From the NCBI GenBank assembly GCA_022652815.1, contig JALCRR010000011.1, forward strand, positions 1-51,257: 51,257 bases of DNA. The letters are read 5' to 3'. The translations under genes and the position numbers were made by a program. The notes under the pieces are model-generated. The model saw nothing but the letters and a program-made list of their open reading frames with translations. It was not told where the DNA came from and ran no database searches. Positions 26,473 to 34,267 of the stretch are shown here, one piece after another. Position 1 is the stretch's first letter; each line of letters starts with the position of its first letter. This DNA is from Oscillibacter sp. (GTDB taxonomy: Bacteria; Bacillota; Clostridia; Oscillospirales; Oscillospiraceae).

Positions 26473-26938
26473 GCTCCTGCACCTCCCCGCTGTCCCGACG
26501 CTCTTCCGGCGCCGTCCCGGTTCTGCTTTCCCGGCACAACTCCGACAGTCGGACGCCCGCCAGATATTCCGCCGCACCGCCCGCAGGGCCGTTGTAGGCG
26601 CTCCGCATGGCCAGCAGCAGTTCCTCGTCGGTCAGGGTTTCTCCGCTTTCATTTTTAAACGCATAGAAGAGGTCCTGCAATTCCCATAGCTCTGACTCGT
26701 AGTTTTCCTGCATCAGGTAGGGGGAATCGCAGAACGTGCGCACCAGCTTTGGCAGAATGCTGCCGCCGAATTCCACCCGGCCGCAGGCCTTTAGTGTTTC
26801 GCTCCGGTGCTGGGCCAGGGCAAGCCCCTGCTGCTCCGTCAGCGTCAGGCCAAACCGGCCAGACGCCTCGTTGCAGCGTTCCCGCTCCCGTTTTGCGATT
26901 GCCGCCCGGACGGCGGACATGACAGACAATTCTTCCAT
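26462..26938 (-). CDS. Uncharacterised protein (possibly DUF6323)
   Basis: A 158-residue acidic, helical protein. Motifs visible are LTLTEQQGLALAQHRSETL (core LTEQQ), FCDSPYLMQENYE and ELQDLFYAFKNE. No catalytic or metal-binding pattern is obvious. The ATG at 26938 has gaggtg 6 nt upstream. It is the first gene of a two-gene unit with the overlapping 25585-26472 gene. Confidence 0.65.
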   Translation of the reverse strand: MEELSVMSAVRAAIAKRERERCNEASGRFGLTLTEQQGLALAQHRSETLKACGRVEFGGSILPKLVRTFCDSPYLMQENYESELWELQDLFYAFKNESGETLTDEELLLAMRSAYNGPAGGAAEYLAGVRLSELCRESRTGTAPEERRDSGEVQEHDK

Positions 26939-27029
26939 TTCAACACCTCAACTATTATTTACACGCTTTTGGAAAACGGAACAAGACTTGAATTTTTGCC
27001 CGTTTTGTGGTAATGTAGAACATGAAAAG

Positions 27030-27070
27030 AGCGGATCGGCAAAGAAATTTTTCTTTGCCGATCCGCTTTT
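27030..27070 (-). terminator. Terminator of the lipoprotein gene at 27101
   Basis: A perfect 17-bp stem (27030-27046 with 27051-27067) with a 4-nt loop. On the minus strand it is followed by CTTTT, and on the plus strand by TTT. Confidence 0.8.
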
Positions 27071-27100
27071 GCTTTAATCGCTGATGGGTTGGGTCGAATC

Positions 27101-27781
27101 TTAGCCCAGTGTCAAAGCACTTCCGTTTGCCTGATCGCTGAGCAGGTCATTATAGAGGATTGCCGTCCCGGATACGCCCTCCAGCGTCTCAATGGCGGCT
27201 CCGTCAGGAACGTTGGTATAATTCCCGTCGGAGCAGGTCAAAACATGGTAGCTGCTCTCCGCACCGCCACCACCGTAGGGCACGATGATCTCATGGCAGC
27301 CATTGGTGATCTGATCGCTGATGATGACCGGCTCATGTACCAGCGTGAGCGTCTGGTTGAGCTCCAGATTTCCGCCGATCTGGGCGGCAATCAAGGCCGA
27401 ATCTCCGCCGGAGCCGCTGGTATACGGTCCGATGGCAACAGCAAAGATCTCGTCTGTTCCGTCGCCGTTCAGATCCGTATAGTTATAATAGTAATACGTC
27501 CCGGCTTGACTCTCTGCAGGGATCTCCCACGTGTCAATGATCAGCTGCTCCAGCTCGGGGTTTTTCTCCGTCTCAGACGGCAACGTACTAATTTTTTCAG
27601 AATAGGTCGGCAGGGTGTCAGACTGCGTTCCGCCCGCATTTTCTGTGCCGGTCTCGCCGGACGTCGATGCGCCGGAACCGGATGCATCCGACGTTGCAGC
27701 GGGAGTTTTTGTCCCTCCGCAGGCGGTGAGCGATACCGCCAGTGCGGCAGTCAAAAGCAGCGCAAAAATCTTTTTCATCAT
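27101..27781 (-). CDS. Secreted lipoprotein with VCBS/FG-GAP-like motif
   Basis: A 226-residue lipoprotein: signal with lipobox LTAC, a Thr/Ser/Gly-rich linker of about 40 residues, then a globular domain containing DLNGDGTDEIFAVAIG, an Asp-rich calcium-binding loop of the FG-GAP/VCBS type. The start at 27781 was chosen because aacctcc on the plus strand (ggaggtt on the coding strand) lies 9 nt away. No enzyme motif is seen. It probably sits on the cell surface; the ligand is unknown. Confidence 0.75.
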   Translation of the reverse strand: MMKKIFALLLTAALAVSLTACGGTKTPAATSDASGSGASTSGETGTENAGGTQSDTLPTYSEKISTLPSETEKNPELEQLIIDTWEIPAESQAGTYYYYNYTDLNGDGTDEIFAVAIGPYTSGSGGDSALIAAQIGGNLELNQTLTLVHEPVIISDQITNGCHEIIVPYGGGGAESSYHVLTCSDGNYTNVPDGAAIETLEGVSGTAILYNDLLSDQANGSALTLG

Positions 27782-27980
27782 TTTGAAACGAACCTCCATT
27801 TATCTCTCTTGATGCTTCTAGTGTACCCATACAGGTTTCGAAAATAAACACAATTTGATTTCAAATCGTAACAAGGCCATTACAAGGCGATTTCATCGAC
27901 GCAGGATTCTCACGTGGTGAAGCAAAGCGGCAGCAGCGTAAAAATGGTCGAATTTGAAATAATTACCGGCAAAGAAAGCA

Positions 27981-28009
27981 GCATATCCACGCCTTTTCGA
28001 GTCAAACTA
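27981..28009 (+). promoter_or_regulatory. Possible sporulation (sigma-G type) promoter of the SASP gene
   Basis: GCATA (27981-27985) and CAAACTA (28003-28009) spaced by 17 nt resemble forespore promoters, and the downstream gene is a forespore product. The match is imperfect. Confidence 0.35.
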
Positions 28010-28064
28010 TTGTTGCGATACCCGAACACGAAAAAAATTCGATTGAGAAAAGGAGAAAATGATT

Positions 28065-28259
28065 ATGTCTAACAAGAACAACAAGATCAATGTCCCCGAG
28101 GCTCGTGCAGCTATGGATAAGTTCAAGATGGAGGCCGCTTCCGAGGTTGGCGTCAACCTGAAGGAAGGCTACAACGGCGACATCTCCTCCCGCGAGGCCG
28201 GCTCTGTCGGCGGCCAGATGGTCAAAAAGATGATCGAGTCCTACGAGAAGTCCCTGTAA
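28065..28259 (+). CDS. Alpha/beta-type small acid-soluble spore protein
   Basis: SASPs coat and protect DNA in dormant spores and are degraded by the GPR protease at germination. The 64-residue product shows the family pattern: EARAAMDKFKMEAASEVGV (the GPR-type KFKMEAASE region) and GYNGDISSREAGSVGGQMVKKMI with near-invariant Gly, Arg and Gln residues. The ATG at 28065 has aggaga 8 nt upstream; an in-frame ATG 6 nt earlier leaves only 2 nt. This is the clearest sign in the window that the organism sporulates. Confidence 0.95.
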   Translation: MSNKNNKINVPEARAAMDKFKMEAASEVGVNLKEGYNGDISSREAGSVGGQMVKKMIESYEKSL

Positions 28260-28270
28260 CTAGCAAACAA

Positions 28271-28302
28271 GAGGAGGGCACCGATTTTTCGGTGCCCTCC
28301 TC
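28271..28302 (+). terminator. Hairpin after the SASP gene
   Basis: A perfect 13-bp stem (28271-28283 with 28290-28302) whose loop is A-TTTTT. No T-tract follows, so termination strength is uncertain. A second GC-rich hairpin (about 28369-28404) lies downstream of the permease on the other strand. Confidence 0.55.
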
Positions 28303-28418
28303 GCACAAATGTACTTCAGTCGCTGCCTGCCTGCCGCCGGCAATTACATACGCGCTGACCGCATAACACCACGCCGCACCCGGAAACGGGGTACGGCGCG
28401 GTGCTTCTCTTGCGGTTT

Positions 28419-29810
28419 TTACTTTTTTTTCATCGTTTCCGGGGTCAAGGCGTCAATATCCTTCAGCTCCACCTTTTTAGGCAGTGCAAGTGAGAGGATC
28501 ATGGCCACCACAAACACACCAGCCACCGGGTTGCCGGCGAAGATATCCCCCACCACCTGGGGCATATGGGAGAAGAATCCGTCCACCTGTGTCACGCCAA
28601 TGCCGATGGCAAAAGATGCGGCGGCAATCAGAGTATTGCGCTGATCCAGTCCGCACTGAGCCAGCATGGTCACGCCGGAAACGATGATCGCTCCGAACAT
28701 GATGACCGTGCAGCCGCCCAACACGCAGGAGGGCAGCGTGGAGAAAAAGGCGCCAATGGGCGGGAACAGGCCGGCAATCACCAGCGTCAGCGCGCCGAAC
28801 ATGATGGTAAAGCGGTTGACCACCTTGGTCATAGCCACAAGACCCACGTTCTGACTGAAAGAGGTGATGGGCGTGCAGCCGAAGATGCCGCCGGAAACCG
28901 CGGAGATAAAGCCATCGCAGCAAAGAGAGCCGGAGAGCTCCTTTTTCGTGATGTCACGGCCGAGGCCGCCGGTGCACACGGCGGTGGTATCACCGATGGT
29001 CTCTGCAGCAGAGACCAGAAACACCAGCGTCACAGAAATAATGGCACCAATCTGGAATTTCGGCGTGTAGTGGAGCAGGAGCGGGAAAGAAATCACGCCC
29101 AGCTCATCCACCGTGCTGCCGATGGAGGCGAAGTCCACCATGTGGAAGCACACGGCGGCAATATAGCCCACCATAAGGCCGAAAAGAACGTACAGCTGCT
29201 TCCAAAAGCCCTTGGCAAGAGACTGGAAAATTAGGCAAGACACCAACGTGATGGTGCCCACCAACAAGTTCTGCCAGCTGCCGAAGTCATAGGCGGTGGA
29301 CGCACCGTAGGAATTGATGCCCACGCCCAGCAGCGAAAAGCCAATGGTGGTAACCACGCAGGCAGAGACAATGGGTGCCACAAACCTGCGCCAGTATTTC
29401 ACGGTCAAGCCCAGTACGCCTTCAATGCAGCCGCCCACGATGATTGCGCCGACCATCAGTCCGTAGTCCCGGGCGGCAAGAACCATCATGGCGGAGACAA
29501 AGGTGAAGCTGACGCCCATAACCACAGGCAGACCGGAACCGACTTTCCAGATCGGATAGAGCTGAATAAGCGTGCCGATACCAGCGATAATCATGGCGTT
29601 TTGAATGAGCCGCGCCGTCTCCACAGCGGTGAAGCCCGCGCCGTTATACACGGCCACGGAGGCCACCAGAATGACGGGCGCCACGTTGGACACAAACATG
29701 GCCAAAACATGCTGCAGCCCGAAGGGAATCGCTTTTCCGACGGGAACTCGGCCTTCCAGTCGGTAGATATTTTCGATCTTTGCCTCCTGCTTTGCGGTGG
29801 ACTGTTTCAT
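28419..29810 (-). CDS. NCS2-family purine (xanthine/urate-type) permease
   Basis: A 463-residue membrane transporter of the nucleobase:cation symporter-2 family with about 12-14 hydrophobic segments. Family features include FGLQHVLAMFVSNVAPVIL near the N-terminus (core QHVLAMF), and a VSAAETIGDTTAV motif, where the acidic residue and following Gly belong to the substrate site. The C-terminal motif is SFSQNVGLVAMTKV. The AETIGD form is seen in xanthine/uric-acid carriers more than in uracil carriers (EHIGD, as in the gene at 50563). The ATG at 29810 has aaaggag 8 nt upstream. Proximity to the selenium/molybdenum hydroxylase genes suggests purine catabolism; this is inference. Confidence 0.9.
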   Translation of the reverse strand: MKQSTAKQEAKIENIYRLEGRVPVGKAIPFGLQHVLAMFVSNVAPVILVASVAVYNGAGFTAVETARLIQNAMIIAGIGTLIQLYPIWKVGSGLPVVMGVSFTFVSAMMVLAARDYGLMVGAIIVGGCIEGVLGLTVKYWRRFVAPIVSACVVTTIGFSLLGVGINSYGASTAYDFGSWQNLLVGTITLVSCLIFQSLAKGFWKQLYVLFGLMVGYIAAVCFHMVDFASIGSTVDELGVISFPLLLHYTPKFQIGAIISVTLVFLVSAAETIGDTTAVCTGGLGRDITKKELSGSLCCDGFISAVSGGIFGCTPITSFSQNVGLVAMTKVVNRFTIMFGALTLVIAGLFPPIGAFFSTLPSCVLGGCTVIMFGAIIVSGVTMLAQCGLDQRNTLIAAASFAIGIGVTQVDGFFSHMPQVVGDIFAGNPVAGVFVVAMILSLALPKKVELKDIDALTPETMKKK

Positions 29811-29927
29811 TTCTATGACTCCTTTTGTAAAATTGACCAAAACCGCCTCGGTTGGCGGATATTCTTTGGGCACGAAAAGGGTTTCAAAAGTTGCCCCGTG
29901 GTCTTTCTTTGCCTTGGTCTTAGTCAC

Positions 29928-29956
29928 AGTATAAAAGGTTGACCTTTGAATTGCAA
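29928..29956 (-). promoter_or_regulatory. Permease promoter with palindromic operator in the spacer
   Basis: On the minus strand TTGCAA (29951-29956) and TATACT (29928-29933) are spaced by 17 nt. The spacer is almost filled by the perfect 6-2-6 palindrome AAAGGT-TG-ACCTTT (29934-29947 read on the plus strand), a position typical for a repressor site. The same core occurs at 17984-17997. Confidence 0.65.
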
Positions 29957-30116
29957 CACTTTTTGTAAGTTTTGCTGAAAAAAATTCTGGTTTCTGCTTT
30001 TAGGGTACATTTATTGCATCTCCAGTTTTTTCATTTTTTCGTGCAAATTTTATTTTTTTGCATTTCATGCCGCAGCTTAAAAGATTTCAGCTATGATAAC
30101 AGGGAGAATCGGGCGC

Positions 30117-30155
30117 AAAAAAAGAGGCGGGCACCAAATATTCGGTGCCCGCCTC
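30117..30155 (-). terminator. Intrinsic terminator after the nucleoside kinase
   Basis: A 12-bp stem (30124-30135 with 30144-30155) followed on the minus strand by seven T. Confidence 0.88.
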
Positions 30156-30216
30156 ATCCTGTCGGAAATATGTGTACGCAGACATGTGCCCACGGATTTT
30201 ACAGGTTCTGCTGTTC

Positions 30217-31887
30217 TCAGACCTTATAACAGCCGCCGCCGATAAACTCCCGCGTCAAAGACGTCTTGGGCACGTCATCCGCAGGCACTGGCAGGAAGTA
30301 ATTCAAAAATTTCAGCAGACGCTTGGCTTCCAAATACTCCTCGCAGTCCCGCGGCACGTCAAAGAGGAGCGGCTCCACATAGGGCTTCAGCAGCGCGGTT
30401 TCATAGATCAGTGCGGAGTTGAAAATCGTATCTGCGCTGTCCTGGAACGGGAAAATATTGGCCTCCTCACCCTTTCTGACCGACGGCCACAGCTGAATGG
30501 TGGCTTTTGCACTGTAACCCCGCGTCCGGGCATCGCGCTCAATCCGGCGCAGCAGCCGCGCGTCCGTCGTGGGAATTCGGTTGTGATCGTCCACGTTCAG
30601 CGTCGTCAAGCAGCTGATGTAAATTCTGTATTTGCTCTCCTTCGGCAGGGAGTAGGAAAACTGATCGTTTAGGCCGTGGATACCCTCAATTACCAGAACG
30701 TCCTGGGGGCCCAGGGTCAAGTAATCGCCGGTATATTCCCGGATGCCCTTCTTGAAATTGTACTGGGGGATTTCCACGGTCTCCCCGTTCAAAAGCCGGC
30801 TCATGTCCGCATTGAACTGCTCAACATCCATGGCCCCCAGGCCTTCAAAGTCGTACTGACCGTTTTCGTCCCGTGGTGTATCCACACGGTTTTTGAAATA
30901 GTTGTCCGTGGCGATGGGATGGGGCTTCAGCCCGCAGGCCAGAAGCTGGGTGGACAGGCGGTGAGAAAAGGTAGTCTTACCGGAGGAAGACGGTCCCGCA
31001 ATCATCACAAAGCGCACGTCCTTGCGGCTGGCAATCTCCTGGGCAATGTCACCGATTTTCTTTTCCATCAAGGCCTCGTGGGCCAAAATCATCTGGGTGG
31101 AATTCCCACCGGAAATGATTTCATTCATTTCCGCCACGTTGGATACGTTCATGGCATCCGACTTGATCGTGGCATCGTACAGCTCCCGGAACACCTTGAA
31201 TGACGGCTTGAATTCCGCCAGCTCCCCGGGATTTTTCTGATCTGGGAGACGGAGGACAAAGCCCCCCTCAAAAATCTGGAGCGCAAAGCAGGTCAGATAC
31301 CCCGTGTTGGGAACCATGTACCCGTAAAAATAATCCGTAAAGCCGTCCAGCGTATAGACATTGACGTGGGAATTAATGCGGTAGCTCAAAAGCCGCGCCT
31401 TGTCCAGCAGATTTTCCTGCTGGAACAGCGCGATGGCGTCATCCGTGTTGATGGACTGCTTGTGAATCGGCAGCGCCTGCGCGGCAAGCTCCCGCATTCT
31501 GGCCTCAACCCGGCTTAAAAGCGCCTCATCCAGCTTGAAATTTCCGGCAGCCCGGACAAACAGCGCATGGCTGATGGAAAACTCCACGGAAATGCGCTGT
31601 ACATTTTCCCGTCCGGCCACATCGTAAAAGGCTTTCAACATCAAAAACACCGCGCTGCGCTCATAGGTCAGCATACCAGGCTTATCTTCGGCGGTCAGCA
31701 TCTTCAGCGTGCAGTCCCGATCCAGCGTCTTGTGCAGCTCGCACAGCTTCCCGTCCCGGTTAACGAGCAAAATCGGGTAGCGCTTATTTTTCTGAACATC
31801 TGCGGCGATCTGGGCATAGGGTGTCCCCTTCGGGTACGCATAGTCCGCGCCGTCTATGGTCACTTTCAGCAATGAATGTTCTTTCAT
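30217..31887 (-). CDS. Nucleoside (uridine-type) kinase with TGS/ThrRS-like N-terminus
   Basis: A 556-residue cytosolic protein. Residues 1-70 form a TGS domain (YAYPKGTPYAQIA) and roughly 70-260 resemble the second additional domain of threonyl-tRNA synthetase. The C-terminal half is a uridine kinase/phosphoribulokinase-type P-loop kinase: Walker A GPSSSGKTTFS, DNYFKN, and VIEGIHGLN. This architecture is frequent in Clostridia and is annotated as nucleoside kinase; the substrate is not proven. The ATG at 31887 has aaggagg upstream and a terminator follows. The ThrRS-like half lacks the catalytic aminoacylation core, so it is not a synthetase. Confidence 0.9.
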   Translation of the reverse strand: MKEHSLLKVTIDGADYAYPKGTPYAQIAADVQKNKRYPILLVNRDGKLCELHKTLDRDCTLKMLTAEDKPGMLTYERSAVFLMLKAFYDVAGRENVQRISVEFSISHALFVRAAGNFKLDEALLSRVEARMRELAAQALPIHKQSINTDDAIALFQQENLLDKARLLSYRINSHVNVYTLDGFTDYFYGYMVPNTGYLTCFALQIFEGGFVLRLPDQKNPGELAEFKPSFKVFRELYDATIKSDAMNVSNVAEMNEIISGGNSTQMILAHEALMEKKIGDIAQEIASRKDVRFVMIAGPSSSGKTTFSHRLSTQLLACGLKPHPIATDNYFKNRVDTPRDENGQYDFEGLGAMDVEQFNADMSRLLNGETVEIPQYNFKKGIREYTGDYLTLGPQDVLVIEGIHGLNDQFSYSLPKESKYRIYISCLTTLNVDDHNRIPTTDARLLRRIERDARTRGYSAKATIQLWPSVRKGEEANIFPFQDSADTIFNSALIYETALLKPYVEPLLFDVPRDCEEYLEAKRLLKFLNYFLPVPADDVPKTSLTREFIGGGCYKV

Positions 31888-31978
31888 CAGAAACCTCCTT
31901 GTCTGCTTTCCTTCTCATTTTACAGGTTTACCCCGATTTGTCAATGACGCCCGGTTACGAAAATCTCTCCGCACAGCA

Positions 31979-32012
31979 ACAGGCACCGCATACCATGGTA
32001 TGCGGTGCCTGT
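31979..32012 (-). terminator. Hairpin terminator after the NhaC-family gene
   Basis: A perfect 15-bp stem (31979-31993 with 31998-32012) with loop CATG lies 15 nt after the stop of the minus-strand transporter. The T-tract is poor. Confidence 0.6.
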
Positions 32013-32026
32013 TTGCATTCGTCCGT

Positions 32027-33652
32027 TCAGTTCTTTTTGTTCTTCTGGTGGATAATCACCAGCACAGCCAGCATCAGCACGATGCCCACTGGCAGACCCA
32101 GCCAGCCGGGAACGCCCAGCTCCACGAAGAGGCCGGCAGCCAGATAGCTGACAAAGCTCACCGCTGCCGCCGCCATGGCGTAGGGCAGCTGTGTGGAAAC
32201 ATGGCTCACATGGTCGCACTGCGCACCGGCGGAAGCCATGATGGTGGTATCGGAAATGGGAGAGCAATGGTCGCCGCAGACGGCGCCGGCCATGCAGGCA
32301 GACACGGAAATCACGCTCAGCGGGTTTCCGGAGGCCAGCGGGAAAACCGCCAGCACAATGGGAATCAAGATGCCGAAGGTGCCCCAGGAGGTGCCAGTGG
32401 CAAATGCCAGGAAACAGCCAATCAAGAAAATGATGGCCGGCAGGCACCAGGCGAAGCTTTGGGCGGAGGATTTGACAACAATCTCCACAAATTCCTTGGC
32501 ACCCAGGGAGTCCGTCATAGCCTTCAAGCTCCAGGCGAAGGTCAGAATCAAGATGGCGGGAACCATGGCCTTAAAGCCGTCCGGGATGCAGGCCATCATG
32601 TCCTTAAAGGACATGGCGCGGCGGCAGAGATAGAAAATCATGGTGAAGATCAAGCCAAACACCGAGCCTAGCATTAGACCCACCGAGGCATCAGAGGCGG
32701 AGAAAGCATCCACAAAGCTGGCGCCGGAGAAAAAGCCGCCGGAGTAGATCATGCCGATCACGCAGAAGATGACCAGAACCAGAATCGGCAAAATCAAGTC
32801 AATGACCTTGCCCTTGTTCTCCGGCACATCATCCTCCACTCCAGCGTATGGATTGTTGCCGGAGAACAGGTCACCATTAAGCGCGTTGGTCTCGTTAACG
32901 GCCATGGGGCCGAAATCAACCTTCAGCAGGACAAGACCCAGCATCATCACAATGGTCAGCAGGGCGTAGTAGTTATAGGGAATGGCGCGGATGAACAGCG
33001 CCAAGCCGGAGCCGTCGTCCACAAAGCCGCTGACGGCTGCCGCCCAGGAGGAAATCGGCGCAATGATGCACACCGGGGCTGCAGTGGCGTCGATGATGTA
33101 CGCAAGCTTTGCCCGGGAGACCTGATGCTGATCCGTCACCGGACGCATCACGGAGCCCACGGTCAAGCAGTTGAAATAGTCGTCAATAAAAATCAAAATG
33201 CCCAGCACAATGGTGGCAAGCTGCGCGCCCACGCGGGTTTTGATATGTGCCGATGCCCAGCGGCCAAATGCGGCAGAGCCGCCGGCCTTGTTCATTAGGC
33301 ACACGATGGCGCCCAGAATCACCAGGAAAATCAGAATGCCCACATTGTAGCTGTCCGACAGGACGCCCACAATGCCGTCGCTGAACACATGGAGCACGGT
33401 TCCCTCAAAGCTGAAGTTGGAATAGAGCATACCGCCCACCACAATGCCCACGAACAGGGACGAATAGACCTCCTTGGTAATCAGCGCCAATCCAATGGCG
33501 ATGATGGGCGGAACCAGCGCCCAGAAGGTGCAGTAAAAGCGGCTGGTTGTCTCGGCGTCTCCGTCGGCGGCAAAAGCGGACACGGTCAGAATACCGGCCA
33601 CAGCTGCCAGCACCAATGCCATACGCAGGAACTTTTTCAAATGTGAATGCAA
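32027..33652 (-). CDS. NhaC-family antiporter, predicted lysine transporter
   Basis: A 541-residue membrane protein with about 12 hydrophobic segments and NhaC-family motifs such as ILIFIDDYFNCLTVGSVMRPVTD (core FIDDYFNCL) and AAPVCIIAPISSWAAA. The start is placed at TTG 33652 because gaggggg lies 7 nt upstream and the sequence continues directly into the first membrane segment. It lies downstream of an unmistakable lysine riboswitch. NhaC-type proteins under lysine riboswitches have been predicted to be lysine transporters (LysW), so lysine uptake or exchange is more likely than Na+/H+ antiport. The direct substrate is inference from regulation. Confidence 0.9.
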   Translation of the reverse strand: MHSHLKKFLRMALVLAAVAGILTVSAFAADGDAETTSRFYCTFWALVPPIIAIGLALITKEVYSSLFVGIVVGGMLYSNFSFEGTVLHVFSDGIVGVLSDSYNVGILIFLVILGAIVCLMNKAGGSAAFGRWASAHIKTRVGAQLATIVLGILIFIDDYFNCLTVGSVMRPVTDQHQVSRAKLAYIIDATAAPVCIIAPISSWAAAVSGFVDDGSGLALFIRAIPYNYYALLTIVMMLGLVLLKVDFGPMAVNETNALNGDLFSGNNPYAGVEDDVPENKGKVIDLILPILVLVIFCVIGMIYSGGFFSGASFVDAFSASDASVGLMLGSVFGLIFTMIFYLCRRAMSFKDMMACIPDGFKAMVPAILILTFAWSLKAMTDSLGAKEFVEIVVKSSAQSFAWCLPAIIFLIGCFLAFATGTSWGTFGILIPIVLAVFPLASGNPLSVISVSACMAGAVCGDHCSPISDTTIMASAGAQCDHVSHVSTQLPYAMAAAAVSFVSYLAAGLFVELGVPGWLGLPVGIVLMLAVLVIIHQKNKKN

Positions 33653-33683
33653 AGTATTTCCCCCTCTTCTTTGAATAAACAAC

Positions 33684-33712
33684 AAAAAAAGCCATGACCT
33701 CAGTCATGACTT
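33684..33712 (-). terminator. Riboswitch-controlled terminator
   Basis: A 10-bp stem (AAGUCAUGAC with a UGAG loop, one G-U pair) followed by a run of U sits between the lysine aptamer and the transporter start, the expression platform of an OFF switch. Confidence 0.85.
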
Positions 33713-33730
33713 CATACCCGCATACGTCCT

Positions 33731-33910
33731 TGTATGTCCTCACGACAGCGCTCCGCCCTTTCGGACGACAGTCCGCAGGATGTTGTCCTGCGTCCCGGGT
33801 ATCGCTTCGCCAGGCAGCGAATCACGACCCCTCGGCGGTAAGTCCCTTTCTCCGTCTTCCCTGCCTAAAATCTGAAAACGGATACTGTTGGCTCCCGCAC
33901 CTCTATCATG
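33731..33910 (-). promoter_or_regulatory. Lysine riboswitch (L-box) aptamer
   Basis: On the minus strand the RNA has the L-box core: AGAGGUGC, AGUAU, GAAAGGG, CCGCCGAGG and ACUGUC in the right order. P1 pairs CAUGAUAG (33903-33910) with CUGUCGUG (33731-33738). P4 is CGCAGGA/UCCUGCG, and P5 has a GAAA tetraloop. The published core reads CGCCGAAG where this has CCGAGG. With the downstream terminator it should repress the transporter when lysine is plentiful. Confidence 0.93.
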
Positions 33911-33931
33911 CTTTGTTCAGTTGCGTGTCTC

Positions 33932-33959
33932 ATTATAGCGGCAATCGCAAAAAAGTCAA
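33932..33959 (-). promoter_or_regulatory. Promoter of the lysine riboswitch/transporter
   Basis: TTGACT (33954-33959) and TATAAT (33932-33937) on the minus strand with 16-nt spacing, 21 nt before the aptamer. Confidence 0.85.
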
Positions 33960-34267
33960 CCTTTTTCCGGAAATTCAGTAAGAATTTGTACGCGATACAA
34001 AAACAGTCTGTTGCTTTTCCTGCCCTTTTCCGCGTTCACATCCAGTGTCCAGGCTTCGTTCATTTTTCTCGATAGGCTTTAAAAGGTTTCAGATACGGGA
34101 AGGAAAATAGCTACAAAAGAAACCCAGGAAGGGTTTCCTTTTGTTTTAAATTATCAGTTTTTGAAACTTCTCGCGGGTTTCAAAACTTGCTTTTTGGCTG
34201 TTGAAACGGCTTGCGACAGCCAAGAAGCCGCCCGATGGGCGGCTTCTCAAAGGCAGGCAATTTGTAT
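33960..34267. other. Intergenic stretch with two hairpins
   Basis: No gene is visible. Hairpins at 34224-34246 (10-bp GC-rich stem) and 34119-34137 (GAAACCC/GGGTTTC, followed by TTTT on the minus strand) lie downstream of the O-antigen ligase gene and probably terminate it. The remainder is AT-rich without recognisable signals. Confidence 0.6.

Larger units (their letters stand above)
29811..30216. other. Permease leader and promoter region
   Basis: The 406-bp gap holds the permease promoter (29928-29956), a ~110-nt leader with a CCGCC/GGCGG hairpin (about 29837-29855) and the terminator of the next gene (30117-30155). I see no purine riboswitch core in the leader. The AT-rich stretch 29960-30116 shows nothing recognisable. 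Confidence 0.6.

Noticed and set aside
29811..29960. Purine riboswitch in the NCS2 permease leader
   Set aside because: The leader lacks the three-helix purine aptamer core; regulation by the palindrome in the promoter is the better explanation.
30217..31887. Threonyl-tRNA synthetase
   Set aside because: Only the TGS and editing-like N-terminal parts match; the C-terminal half is a P-loop nucleoside kinase.
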